A stretch of DNA of 64,000 nt, taken from positions 434,001-498,000 of the forward strand of contig NZ_FNCE01000001.1 in the NCBI RefSeq assembly GCF_900100655.1. The letters run 5' to 3'. A model generated the notes under the pieces. That model was not told where the DNA came from. It worked only from the letters and a program-made list of their open reading frames with translations, and ran no database searches. The stretch comes from Limimonas halophila (GTDB lineage: Bacteria > Pseudomonadota > Alphaproteobacteria > Kiloniellales > Rhodovibrionaceae). A program made the translations under genes and the position numbers. Position 1 is the first letter of the stretch, and each line of letters begins with the position of its first letter. Shown here in pieces: positions 39,454 through 46,621 of this stretch.

Positions 39454-39516
39454 CCCATCTGCCATTTGACGCTGGTGTCAAATGACAGATGGGATAAAAC
39501 GGCCTCCCGTTTTATT
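39454..39516 (-). terminator. double hairpin terminating the fdh operon
   Basis: On the fdhA strand, ATAAAACGG pairs with CCGTTTTAT (39494–39516), overlapping the fdhA stop codon, and is followed by a second long stem, CCCATCTG…CAGATGGG with GTCAAATG/CATTTGAC inside (39454–39493). Strong stems directly at the end of the gene make termination likely, although no long U-tract follows. Confidence 0.6.
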
Positions 39517-42286
39517 CGGCGGCGACCTCCATGGGCATGCGCTCGATTTTGGCGGCGCAATACTTGAACTCGGGGATCTTGCCGTAGGGGTCGATCTGCG
39601 GGTTGGTGAGGACGTTGGCCGCGGCTTCCGCGTAGCAGAAGGGGATGAAGACCATGTTGGAGGGCACGTCGCGGTCGGCGCGCACCTTGATCTCGATCGT
39701 GCCGCGGCGGGTGGTGACCCGCAGATAGTCGCCCATCTGGATGCCCTGCTTGCGCATCTCGCGCGGGTGCATCATGCACACCGCCTCGGGCTCGATGCGG
39801 TCGAGGACATCGGACCGCCGGGTCATGGCGCCGGTGTGCCAATGCTCCAGCTGCCGGCCCGTGGACAGGATCATGGGGTACTCGTCGTCCGGCATCTCGT
39901 CCGGCGGGACGATGTCCACCGGGCGGACCGTGCCGCGCCCGTCGGAGGTGTAGAAGGCCTCGTCGAAGATGACGAGATTGCCGTGGGACTTCGGGTCGTC
40001 GCACGGGTAGGCGACGGCGCCCTCGCGTTCCAGACGTTCCCAGGTGATGTTCGTCAACGAGGGCATCACCTGTTCCATCTCGTTGAAGACGTCGCGCGGA
40101 TGCGTGTAATTCCAGTCCATCCCGATGCGGTTGGCGATCTCCTGCACCAGCGCCCAGTCCTGTCGGGCCTGACCCGGGGTGGAGATGGCGGCGCGGCCGA
40201 TCTGCACCTGACGGTTGGAGTTGGTGTAGGTGCCGTCCTTCTCCTGCTGCGAACTGGCGGGCAGGATCACGTCGGCCTGGTACGCCGTTTCGGTCAGGAA
40301 GATTTCCTGAACGACGAGGTGTTCCAGATCGGCGAGGGCCTCGCGGGCGTGGCTCTGGTGCGGATCGGACATGGCCGGGTTCTCGCCCATGATGTACATG
40401 CCCTTGATCCGGCCCTCGTGGATGGCGTTGACGATCTCCACGACCGTCAGACCGGCCTGGCCGTCCAGCTCGGCGCCCCAGAAGTCCTCGTAGTAGTCCT
40501 TGAAGTCGCTGTTCGTGACGGGCTTGTAGTCCGGGTAGACCATGGGGATGAGGCCGACGTCCGAGGCGCCCTGGACGTTGTTCTGCCCGCGCAGGGGATG
40601 CAGGCCCGTGCCGGGCCGGCCCATGTGGCCGGTCACGAGCGAGAGGTTGATGAGCGAGCGTGCGTTGTCCGTGCCATGGACGTGCTGGCTGATGCCCATG
40701 CCCCAGAAGATGATGGAGGCCTGCGCGGTGGCGTAGGTGCGCGCGATGTCGCGGATGGTTTCCGCGGACACGCCCACGTGGTCGGCCATCTTCTCGGGCG
40801 GGAATTCCTTGGCCTTCTCGCGCAGCTCCTCGACGCCGTTGACGTGCGCCTGGATGTACTGCGTGTCCTCCAGCCCTTCCTCGAAGATGACGTGGAGCAT
40901 GGCGTTCAGCAGGGCGACGTCCGTGCCCGGCTGGAACTGCACGTTGGCGTAGGCGTAGCGGCCGAGCTGCTCATTGTAGCGCGGGTCCATGACAATGAGC
41001 TTGGTGCCCTTCTTGGCCGCCTGCTTCATGTAGCTGGACGCGACCGGGTGGTTCTCGTTCGGCCGCGCGCCGATGACGATCATGCACTCGGCCTTTTCGG
41101 CGTCGGTGAAGGGGGCCGTCACCGCGCCAGTGCCCAGGTTCTCGATCATCGCCGCCACCGAGGAGGCGTGGCACAGCCGCGTGCAGTGGTCGACGTTGTT
41201 GGTACCGAAGCCGGCGCGCACGAGCTTCTGGAAGAGGTATGCCTCCTCGTTCGTGCCCTTGGCCGAGCCGAAGCCGGCCAGCGCGCCGCCGCCGTCGCGG
41301 TCGCGGATGGTCTTGAGGCCGTTCGCCGCCTTGTCCAGCGCCTCTTCCCAGCTGGCCTCGCGGAAGTGCGTCCACGGGTTGTCAGGATCGACCTGGACGT
41401 CGGCGCCCTTGGGCGCGTCCTCGCGTCGGATCATGGGCACGGTGAGGCGCTGCGGGCTGCGCGAGTAGTCCGTGCCATAGCGGCCTTTCACGCACAGGCG
41501 GTTCTGGTTCGCCGGGCCGTTGCGGCCTTCCACGTAGAGGATGGAGTCGTCCTTGACGTGGTAGGTGACCTCGCAGCCCACCCCGCAGTACGGGCAGACG
41601 CTGTCGACGGACTCCTCGGCGTAGTTCTCGCGGACGGTTTTGCTTTCGTCCATCAGGCTGGCGGACATGAGCGCGCCCGTCGGGCACGCCTGCACACACT
41701 CGCCGCAGGCCACGCAGGTGGACTCGCCCATGGGATCGTCGAAGTCGAAGACGACCTTGGCGTCGTGGCCGCGGTAGGCCATGCCGATGACGTCGTTGAC
41801 CTGGACCTCGCGGCAAGCACGCACGCACAGGTTGCACTGGATACAGGCGTCCAGGTTGACCGCCATCGCCGGGTGGCTCGGGTCCGCCTGCCAGCCGCCG
41901 CGCGCGTCGAAGCGGCTGCCGGACACGCCCAGGGTGTCAGCGTACTGCCACAGCTTCGACGAGGGATCGGGATGCTGCTCCCGTTCCGGCTGGTCGGAAA
42001 GCAGCAGCTCGAACACCATTTCCTGCGACTTGCGGACGCGCTCGGTGTCGAGCTTGACCTTCATGCCTTCCTTGGGCTCGCGCCAGCACGAGGGCTGGAG
42101 CGCGCCTTCGCCCTCGATCTCCACCATGCAGGCGCGGCAATTGCCGTCGGGCCGATAGCCCGGCTCGGGGCGATGGCAGAGGTGGGGGATGTCGTAGCCC
42201 GCGCGCTCGGCGGCGGTCCAGATCGTCTCGCCGGGCTCCGCGACGATCTCGCGGCCGTCGAGTTCGAAGCGCACCCGATCGCTCAT
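39512..42286 (-). CDS. NAD-linked formate dehydrogenase, catalytic α subunit
   Basis: Oxidises formate (or reduces CO2) at a molybdenum or tungsten bis-MGD centre. The 924-aa protein begins with a NuoG-like part: [2Fe-2S] ligands in HLCHRPEPGY and NCRACMVE, then CIQCNLCVRAC and CVACGECVQACP clusters, then the [4Fe-4S] motif CPYCGVGC and the MGD-binding domains. The metal ligand is cysteine in HCTRLCHAS, so it is not a selenoprotein. The ATG at 42286 overlaps the β-subunit stop (ATGA). It resembles FDH1 of Methylorubrum in organisation. Confidence 0.95.
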   Translation of the reverse strand: MSDRVRFELDGREIVAEPGETIWTAAERAGYDIPHLCHRPEPGYRPDGNCRACMVEIEGEGALQPSCWREPKEGMKVKLDTERVRKSQEMVFELLLSDQPEREQHPDPSSKLWQYADTLGVSGSRFDARGGWQADPSHPAMAVNLDACIQCNLCVRACREVQVNDVIGMAYRGHDAKVVFDFDDPMGESTCVACGECVQACPTGALMSASLMDESKTVRENYAEESVDSVCPYCGVGCEVTYHVKDDSILYVEGRNGPANQNRLCVKGRYGTDYSRSPQRLTVPMIRREDAPKGADVQVDPDNPWTHFREASWEEALDKAANGLKTIRDRDGGGALAGFGSAKGTNEEAYLFQKLVRAGFGTNNVDHCTRLCHASSVAAMIENLGTGAVTAPFTDAEKAECMIVIGARPNENHPVASSYMKQAAKKGTKLIVMDPRYNEQLGRYAYANVQFQPGTDVALLNAMLHVIFEEGLEDTQYIQAHVNGVEELREKAKEFPPEKMADHVGVSAETIRDIARTYATAQASIIFWGMGISQHVHGTDNARSLINLSLVTGHMGRPGTGLHPLRGQNNVQGASDVGLIPMVYPDYKPVTNSDFKDYYEDFWGAELDGQAGLTVVEIVNAIHEGRIKGMYIMGENPAMSDPHQSHAREALADLEHLVVQEIFLTETAYQADVILPASSQQEKDGTYTNSNRQVQIGRAAISTPGQARQDWALVQEIANRIGMDWNYTHPRDVFNEMEQVMPSLTNITWERLEREGAVAYPCDDPKSHGNLVIFDEAFYTSDGRGTVRPVDIVPPDEMPDDEYPMILSTGRQLEHWHTGAMTRRSDVLDRIEPEAVCMMHPREMRKQGIQMGDYLRVTTRRGTIEIKVRADRDVPSNMVFIPFCYAEAAANVLTNPQIDPYGKIPEFKYCAAKIERMPMEVAAE

Positions 42287-44025
42287 CGAACGTCCTCCGG
42301 GAAGAACTTGAAGACGCAGTCCACGGGGTTCGGGGCGGCCTGGCCGAGGCCGCAGATGGACGCGTCGTGCATGACGGTGGAGAGATCGCCCAGCTTGTCG
42401 CGGCTCCACTCGCCGCGCTCCATGAGCTTGCGCGATTTCTCGGTGCCGCAGCGGCAGGGCGTGCACTGGCCGCAGCTCTCGTCCTCGAAGAAGCGCATGA
42501 GGTTGAGCGCGGCGGCCTTCACGTCGTCGCGGTCGGAGAGCACGACGATGGCGCCCGAGCCCAGGAAGCAGCCGTATTCCTCCAGCGTGCCCTTATCCAG
42601 CGGGATGTCGGCCATGCTCTCGGGCAGGATGCCGCCGGACGCGCCGCCGGGCAGGTAGGCCTTGAGCTGCTGGCCGTCCTGCATGCCGCCGCAGTATTCC
42701 TCGACCAGCTCGCGGACGGTGATGCCGATGGGCGCGAGCTTCACGCCGGGGTCCTTCACGCGCCCGGAGACGGAGAAGAGGCGCAGCCCCTGGCGGCCGT
42801 GCCGGCCGTGGCCGGCGTACCAGTCCGCCCCCTGCTCCAGGATGTCGCGGACCCAGTACATCGTCTCCACGTTGTTGGTGAGCGTGGGCTTGCCCCACAG
42901 CCCGACCTCGGCGGCGAACGGCGGCTTGTGCCGGGGCAGGCCGCGCTTGCCCTCGATGCTTTCCAGCATCGCGGACTCCTCGCCGCAGATGTAGGCGCCT
43001 GCGCCGCGGCGCAGGTAGACGGCGCAGGTGCCGTTCAGCCCCTCGGCGACGGCGCGCTCGATCGCCCGCTCCATGATCTCGTAGCACTGCGGGTACTCGT
43101 CGCGCAGGTAGATGTAGCAGGCGCTCGCGTCGGTGGCCCAGCAGCCGATCAGCACGCCTTCCAGGAAGCGGTGCGGATCGCGCTCCATCACCCAGCGGTC
43201 CTTGAAGGTGCCGGGCTCGCCCTCGTCGGCGTTGATGGCGACATAGCGCGGGTAGGTCTGCTTGCGCACGATGCCCCACTTCATGCCCGTGGGGAAGCCG
43301 GCGCCGCCGAGCCCGCGCAGCTTGGAATCCGACAAGGCCTGGACGACGTCGTCGGGAGCGCGCTGGCCGTTCAGGCACTCGCGCAGGACGGTGTAGCCGC
43401 CGCCGGCGACGTAGTCGTCGAAATCGATGTGCTCGGGAACCTCGGGCTCCTGCTCGCCGCTTTCGGCGGCTCGGGCGAGCGTCTGCACGTCGCACCGGTC
43501 GACGAAGCGGTGGCCCACCTCGGCGACGGGCGCGGTGTCGCAGCGGCCCACGCAGGGCGCGCGCACCACGCGCACGTGCTCACCGACCTCGCGGGGCAGC
43601 AGGTTCAGGATCTCGTGCGCGCCCTCCATCTCGCAGGCGATGCCGTCGCACACGCGGATGGTGAGCGGCGGCGGCGCGGGCTCGCCGTCCTCGATGACGT
43701 CGAAGTGGGCATAGAAGGTCGCGACCTCGTAGGCCACGGCCATGGGCAGGCGCATCTCTTCCGCCAGGGCGTGCAGGTGGCGGTAGTGGATGCAGCCGTA
43801 GGTGTCCTGGATAAGGTGCAGGTGCTCGATGAGCATGTCGCCCTGCCGCGAGCGGTCGCCCAGCAGCTCGCGGATTTCGTCCTGCGCCTCGGGCGGCAGC
43901 TGGCGCCCCTTGGGCGTGTTGCGGGTCTTGCCCTTGCCGCCCGGATGGATCAGGCGCTCAAAGGGGCGCTTGTCGCCCGCCTGACCACTGCCGTTCGTGG
44001 TGGGTGTGGCGTTGCCATCGGCCAT
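42283..44025 (-). CDS. formate dehydrogenase β subunit (NuoE–NuoF fusion)
   Basis: Passes electrons from the α subunit to NAD. The 580-aa product joins a NuoE-like thioredoxin-fold domain ([2Fe-2S] Cys in CDGIACEMEG and CVGRCD) to a NuoF-like domain (RGLGGAGFPTGMKW for FMN/NADH, and the [4Fe-4S] motif ESCGQCTPCRCGTEK). The ATG at 44025 has GGGAAAG 7 bp upstream; earlier in-frame ATGs lack a site. First gene of the fdhBA pair. In many bacteria these two domains are separate subunits. Confidence 0.94.
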   Translation of the reverse strand: MADGNATPTTNGSGQAGDKRPFERLIHPGGKGKTRNTPKGRQLPPEAQDEIRELLGDRSRQGDMLIEHLHLIQDTYGCIHYRHLHALAEEMRLPMAVAYEVATFYAHFDVIEDGEPAPPPLTIRVCDGIACEMEGAHEILNLLPREVGEHVRVVRAPCVGRCDTAPVAEVGHRFVDRCDVQTLARAAESGEQEPEVPEHIDFDDYVAGGGYTVLRECLNGQRAPDDVVQALSDSKLRGLGGAGFPTGMKWGIVRKQTYPRYVAINADEGEPGTFKDRWVMERDPHRFLEGVLIGCWATDASACYIYLRDEYPQCYEIMERAIERAVAEGLNGTCAVYLRRGAGAYICGEESAMLESIEGKRGLPRHKPPFAAEVGLWGKPTLTNNVETMYWVRDILEQGADWYAGHGRHGRQGLRLFSVSGRVKDPGVKLAPIGITVRELVEEYCGGMQDGQQLKAYLPGGASGGILPESMADIPLDKGTLEEYGCFLGSGAIVVLSDRDDVKAAALNLMRFFEDESCGQCTPCRCGTEKSRKLMERGEWSRDKLGDLSTVMHDASICGLGQAAPNPVDCVFKFFPEDVR

Positions 44026-44119
44026 GTCTGGCTTTCCCGTCCCTTCCCCTAGCATGTCGTGGCGGCCGCCGCTGGGCCCGCCGTCTTGTTGTGTGTGCAC
44101 GCGGCGCGCCGGCCCGGCG

Positions 44120-44302
44120 TCAGGGCTCGCGCTCGTCGTCCACGGGCTGGAGGCGCGCGTGCGTCACATCGACCAGATGCTTGCCGTCGTGCTCGAAGTT
44201 AACCGTCACGCGGTTGCCGATCACCGACTGGATCTGCCCGACACCCCACTCGGGGGCGTCCGGATTCCGAACCAGCATACCCGGCGCCAGATGGTCCGTC
44301 AT
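44120..44302 (-). CDS. DUF3553 family small protein
   Basis: A 60-aa protein of the DUF3553 type: PGMLVRNPDAPEWGVGQIQS followed by IGNRVTVNFEHDGKH. The fold is a small β-barrel like those at the edge of some helicases, but the role is unknown. The start at 44302 fits the family; the longer upstream reading passes through a 12-C run and is unlikely. It lies before the fdhBA genes on the same strand, 94 bp from the β-subunit start. Confidence 0.8.
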   Translation of the reverse strand: MTDHLAPGMLVRNPDAPEWGVGQIQSVIGNRVTVNFEHDGKHLVDVTHARLQPVDDEREP

Positions 44303-44378
44303 CCGCTTCCATCCCGTTGCCTGCGGCACGTGCGCGGCGGAGAGGCGGGGCTGCCCACCGGCCATCCCGTGGTGATTC

Positions 44379-44390
44379 CCCCCCCCCCCC
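44379..44390. repeat. run of twelve C
   Basis: A homopolymer of 12 C (12 G on the minus strand) lies 77–88 bp before the DUF3553 start, in the gap to chpT. Such tracts slip during replication and can also be sequencing-sensitive. Confidence 0.9.
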
Positions 44391-44529
44391 GTTTGCCGGG
44401 TCGCCAGCAGTCTAGGCGGGCGTCCGGCGCGAGGATCAGCCCCAAACCGACATCGCCGGGGGTTGAAGCGACACCACAGCCCCGAGAAAGTTGGGGACAT
44501 TGTGTCCCACCCACCGAGCCGGAGCCGTC

Positions 44530-45189
44530 ATGAGCGTTCCGATCGATCTGCGCGTCGCGGAGCTGCTGGCATCGCGGCTGTGTCACGATCTCGTCGGCCC
44601 CGTCGGCGCGGTCAACAACGGCATGGAGCTGCTGGCCGACGACCCGGACGGCGACGACATGGCGGATGCGGTGTCCCTGGCCCAGACCTCGGCGCGCCGC
44701 GCCGCCGATGTTTTGCAGTTCTACCGCGCCGCCTACGGCCGGGCGGGCGACGAGATGGACGGCCAGCCGGGCCGCGTGGCGGACGTTGGCGAGCCCTTCG
44801 CCACCCTCCACAAGTGCCGCGCCGAATGGGATCTGCAGGGCCTGCGCCGGGCCCCCGTCGCCGGCAGCGCCAAGCTGGTGCTGAACATGCTCGCGCTGGG
44901 CGTGGAACTGCTGCCGCGCGGGGGCAGGGTCACCGCCGCGGCCGAGCCCGGCGAAACGCTGGTGGTCCGCGTCACCGCACGCGGGCAGGGGGCGGCGCTA
45001 CGGGGCGAGGCGCGTGCGGCCCTGGACACGGATGCCGACCCCGCGAGCCTCTCGCCCCGCGCCGTGCACGCCCACTTTACGGCCGTGCTGGCCCACCGCG
45101 CCGGCGGGCGGCTGACGGTGGACGAAGGCGTCGACGAGATCGGCCTGGCCGCTGCGCTCCCGGCAGCGGGCGTGACGCCCATCGACTGA
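44530..45189 (+). CDS. chpT: histidine phosphotransferase ChpT-like
   Basis: In Caulobacter and relatives, ChpT passes phosphate from CckA to CtrA and CpdR. The 219-aa product has the phosphoacceptor segment ASRLCHDLVGPVGAVNNGMELL, represented by SRLCHDLVGPVGAVNNG with His 19, and a degenerate HATPase-like C-terminal half. The ATG at 44530 begins shortly before that helix. CtrA, the expected target, is encoded 10 kb away. Confidence 0.88.
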   Translation: MSVPIDLRVAELLASRLCHDLVGPVGAVNNGMELLADDPDGDDMADAVSLAQTSARRAADVLQFYRAAYGRAGDEMDGQPGRVADVGEPFATLHKCRAEWDLQGLRRAPVAGSAKLVLNMLALGVELLPRGGRVTAAAEPGETLVVRVTARGQGAALRGEARAALDTDADPASLSPRAVHAHFTAVLAHRAGGRLTVDEGVDEIGLAAALPAAGVTPID

Positions 45190-45207
45190 AGGCGGCAAAC
45201 CAACTAA

Positions 45208-45222
45208 TGCGAGTGATTTGCA
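45208..45222. promoter_or_regulatory. Fur/Mur-like box 1
   Basis: TGCGAGTGATTTGCA matches the perfect palindrome at 45462–45476 in 12 of 15 positions. It abuts the -35 element of the promoter at 45224, 18 bp after the chpT stop. Confidence 0.5.
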
Positions 45223-45223
45223 T

Positions 45224-45252
45224 TTGCATCCGATGCGCGGTGCGGCTAGGCT
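45224..45252 (+). promoter_or_regulatory. predicted promoter of the candidate sRNA
   Basis: TTGCAT and TAGGCT, exactly 17 bp apart. The core GGCTAGGCTCCGCC nearly equals that before pal (GGCTAGGCTCTGCC). The Fur-like box lies immediately upstream. Confidence 0.5.
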
Positions 45253-45258
45253 CCGCCG

Positions 45259-45388
45259 TGTCGTGCGCGGCCCGCACCCGCCGATCGGGTCGACCCGCCC
45301 GCCGCACTGCCCCGGGAGCGGGTGCGCACGCACCGATCTCTCCCGTCTCTGTCACGGCCCCGTCGCCACGTGCGGCGGGGCCTTTTTT
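45259..45388 (+). ncRNA. candidate iron-regulated small RNA
   Basis: Between a promoter with an adjacent Fur/Mur-like box and a strong terminator there are about 130 bp with no plausible ORF. The stretch holds hairpins (for example GGTGCG-CA-CGCACC) and a pyrimidine-rich single-stranded segment (CTCTCCCGTCTCTG) that could pair with ribosome-binding sites. The order promoter–sRNA–terminator, then a second Fur-like box and an iron-transport gene, suggests an RyhB-like role. The start is calculated from the -10 element. It could instead be a long, attenuated leader of the iron gene. Confidence 0.5.
45356..45388 (+). terminator. intrinsic terminator
   Basis: GGCCCCG (45356–45362) pairs with CGGGGCC (45376–45382), followed by six T. 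This is the clearest intrinsic terminator in the window and has no coding gene directly upstream. Confidence 0.85.
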
Positions 45389-45461
45389 CATGGGCGACGC
45401 TGGTTTGCATGGGCGGGACAGGGTTCTCCACGGCCCACCGGCGGCGTTGACGGCTTGCAAG

Positions 45462-45476
45462 TGCAAATCATTTGCA
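45462..45476. promoter_or_regulatory. Fur/Mur-like box 2 (perfect palindrome)
   Basis: TGCAAAT-C-ATTTGCA, a perfect 7-1-7 inverted repeat 50 bp before the iron-binding protein gene. It lies inside a possible promoter, TTGCAA (45455–45460) – 17 bp – TATTGG (45478–45483), so binding would block it. The form agrees with alphaproteobacterial Fur/Mur sites. Confidence 0.7.
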
Positions 45477-45525
45477 TTATTGGGGGTGGTGGATGCACTC
45501 TTGGCGCCACGGGGAGGACACAGCC

Positions 45526-46551
45526 ATGGCGACGCGCGCTTTCCGGACGGTCCTGGCCACGGCCGCGCTGGCGCTTTCCACGAGCGCGGTGGCGGCGGCC
45601 GATGGGGCGGTGAACATCTATTCCGCCCGCCACTATCCCCAGGACGAAAAGCTGTTCAGCGAGTTCACCGAGCGCACGGGAATCGAGGTGAACACGCTCT
45701 CGGGCGGCAGCGACGCACTGATCCAGCGCATCAAGACCGAGGGCCGCAACACGCCGGCCGACGTGCTGGTGACCGTGGATGCCGGACGCCTCTGGCGTGC
45801 CGAGCAGGCGGGCATCCTGTCCAACGTCAACTCGGAGCGCCTCTCCGAGCGTCTGCCGGCCAGCGTGCGCCATCCCGAGGGCGCGTGGTTCGGCTTTTCC
45901 CGCCGGATGCGGCTGATCTTCTACAGCAAGGAGCACTACGACGCGCCGCCCGTGACCACTTACGAAGGGCTGGCCGACGACAAGCTGGCCGGCGAGGTCT
46001 GCATCCGTTCCAGCGGCAACGTCTACAACCAGTCCCTTCTGGCGAGCCTGATTGCCCACCACGGCGCGGAGAAGGCCGAAACCTGGGCCGCCGGCGTGGT
46101 CGACAACTTCGCGCGCGAGCCCCAGGGCGGCGACACCGACCAGATCGCGGGCGTGGCCGCCGGGGTGTGTGGCGTGGCCGTCGCCAACCACTACTACTAC
46201 CTGCGCATGCTGGAGAAGAATCCGGATCTCGCCGAGAAGGTCGGGGTGATCTTCCCCAACCAGGACGGCCGGGGCGTGCACGCCAACGTCTCGGGCGCGG
46301 CCGTCGTCAAGCACGGCCCCAACCGCCAGAACGCCGTCCGCTTTCTGGCGTTCCTGGCCTCGGATTTCGCCCAGCGCTACTTCCCGGCCGGCAACAACGA
46401 GTACCCCGTCGTCGCCGACGCCGGCATCACCGAGGATCTGGAAGCCTTCAAGGAGCTGGGCTCGGTGAAGATCGACGACGTCAACGTGGCGCTCTACGGC
46501 GAACACCAGCCGCAGGCGCAGAAGATCTTTGACCGTGTCGGCTGGAAGTGA
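45526..46551 (+). CDS. fbpA: ferric-iron ABC transporter, periplasmic binding protein
   Basis: A 341-aa precursor with a Sec signal (LATAALALSTSAVAA) and an FbpA/FutA-type fold: VNIYSARHYPQDEKLF, the GADVLVTVD-like segment, and tyrosine-rich iron-binding stretches NHYYYLRML and FPAGNNEYPV. Start at 45526 after GGGGAGGACAC. A perfect Fur-like palindrome lies before it and an intrinsic terminator after it. The permease gene follows on the opposite strand, so the two are transcribed separately. No ATPase gene is present in the cluster. Confidence 0.93.
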   Translation: MATRAFRTVLATAALALSTSAVAAADGAVNIYSARHYPQDEKLFSEFTERTGIEVNTLSGGSDALIQRIKTEGRNTPADVLVTVDAGRLWRAEQAGILSNVNSERLSERLPASVRHPEGAWFGFSRRMRLIFYSKEHYDAPPVTTYEGLADDKLAGEVCIRSSGNVYNQSLLASLIAHHGAEKAETWAAGVVDNFAREPQGGDTDQIAGVAAGVCGVAVANHYYYLRMLEKNPDLAEKVGVIFPNQDGRGVHANVSGAAVVKHGPNRQNAVRFLAFLASDFAQRYFPAGNNEYPVVADAGITEDLEAFKELGSVKIDDVNVALYGEHQPQAQKIFDRVGWK

Positions 46552-46577
46552 GCCCCGTCCATCCTGCCTCGACGCAG

Positions 46578-46612
46578 AACCCCGCGCCGGTTCGCCCGGC
46601 GCGGGGTTTTTC
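46578..46612 (+). terminator. terminator after the iron-binding protein gene
   Basis: CCCCGCGCCGG pairs with CCGGCGCGGGG, followed by five T. It lies between two converging genes and, with the A pair on the other side, may work weakly in both directions. Confidence 0.85.
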
Positions 46613-46621
46613 GTGCGCGCG

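Noticed and set aside
39482-42658. 1058-codon plus-strand frame opposite fdhA
   Set aside because: Antisense shadow of the formate dehydrogenase; no motifs and strongly biased residues.
45218-45613. 131-codon frame across the candidate sRNA and the fbpA start
   Set aside because: Runs through a terminator, a Fur-like box and the start of fbpA in another frame; no ribosome site.
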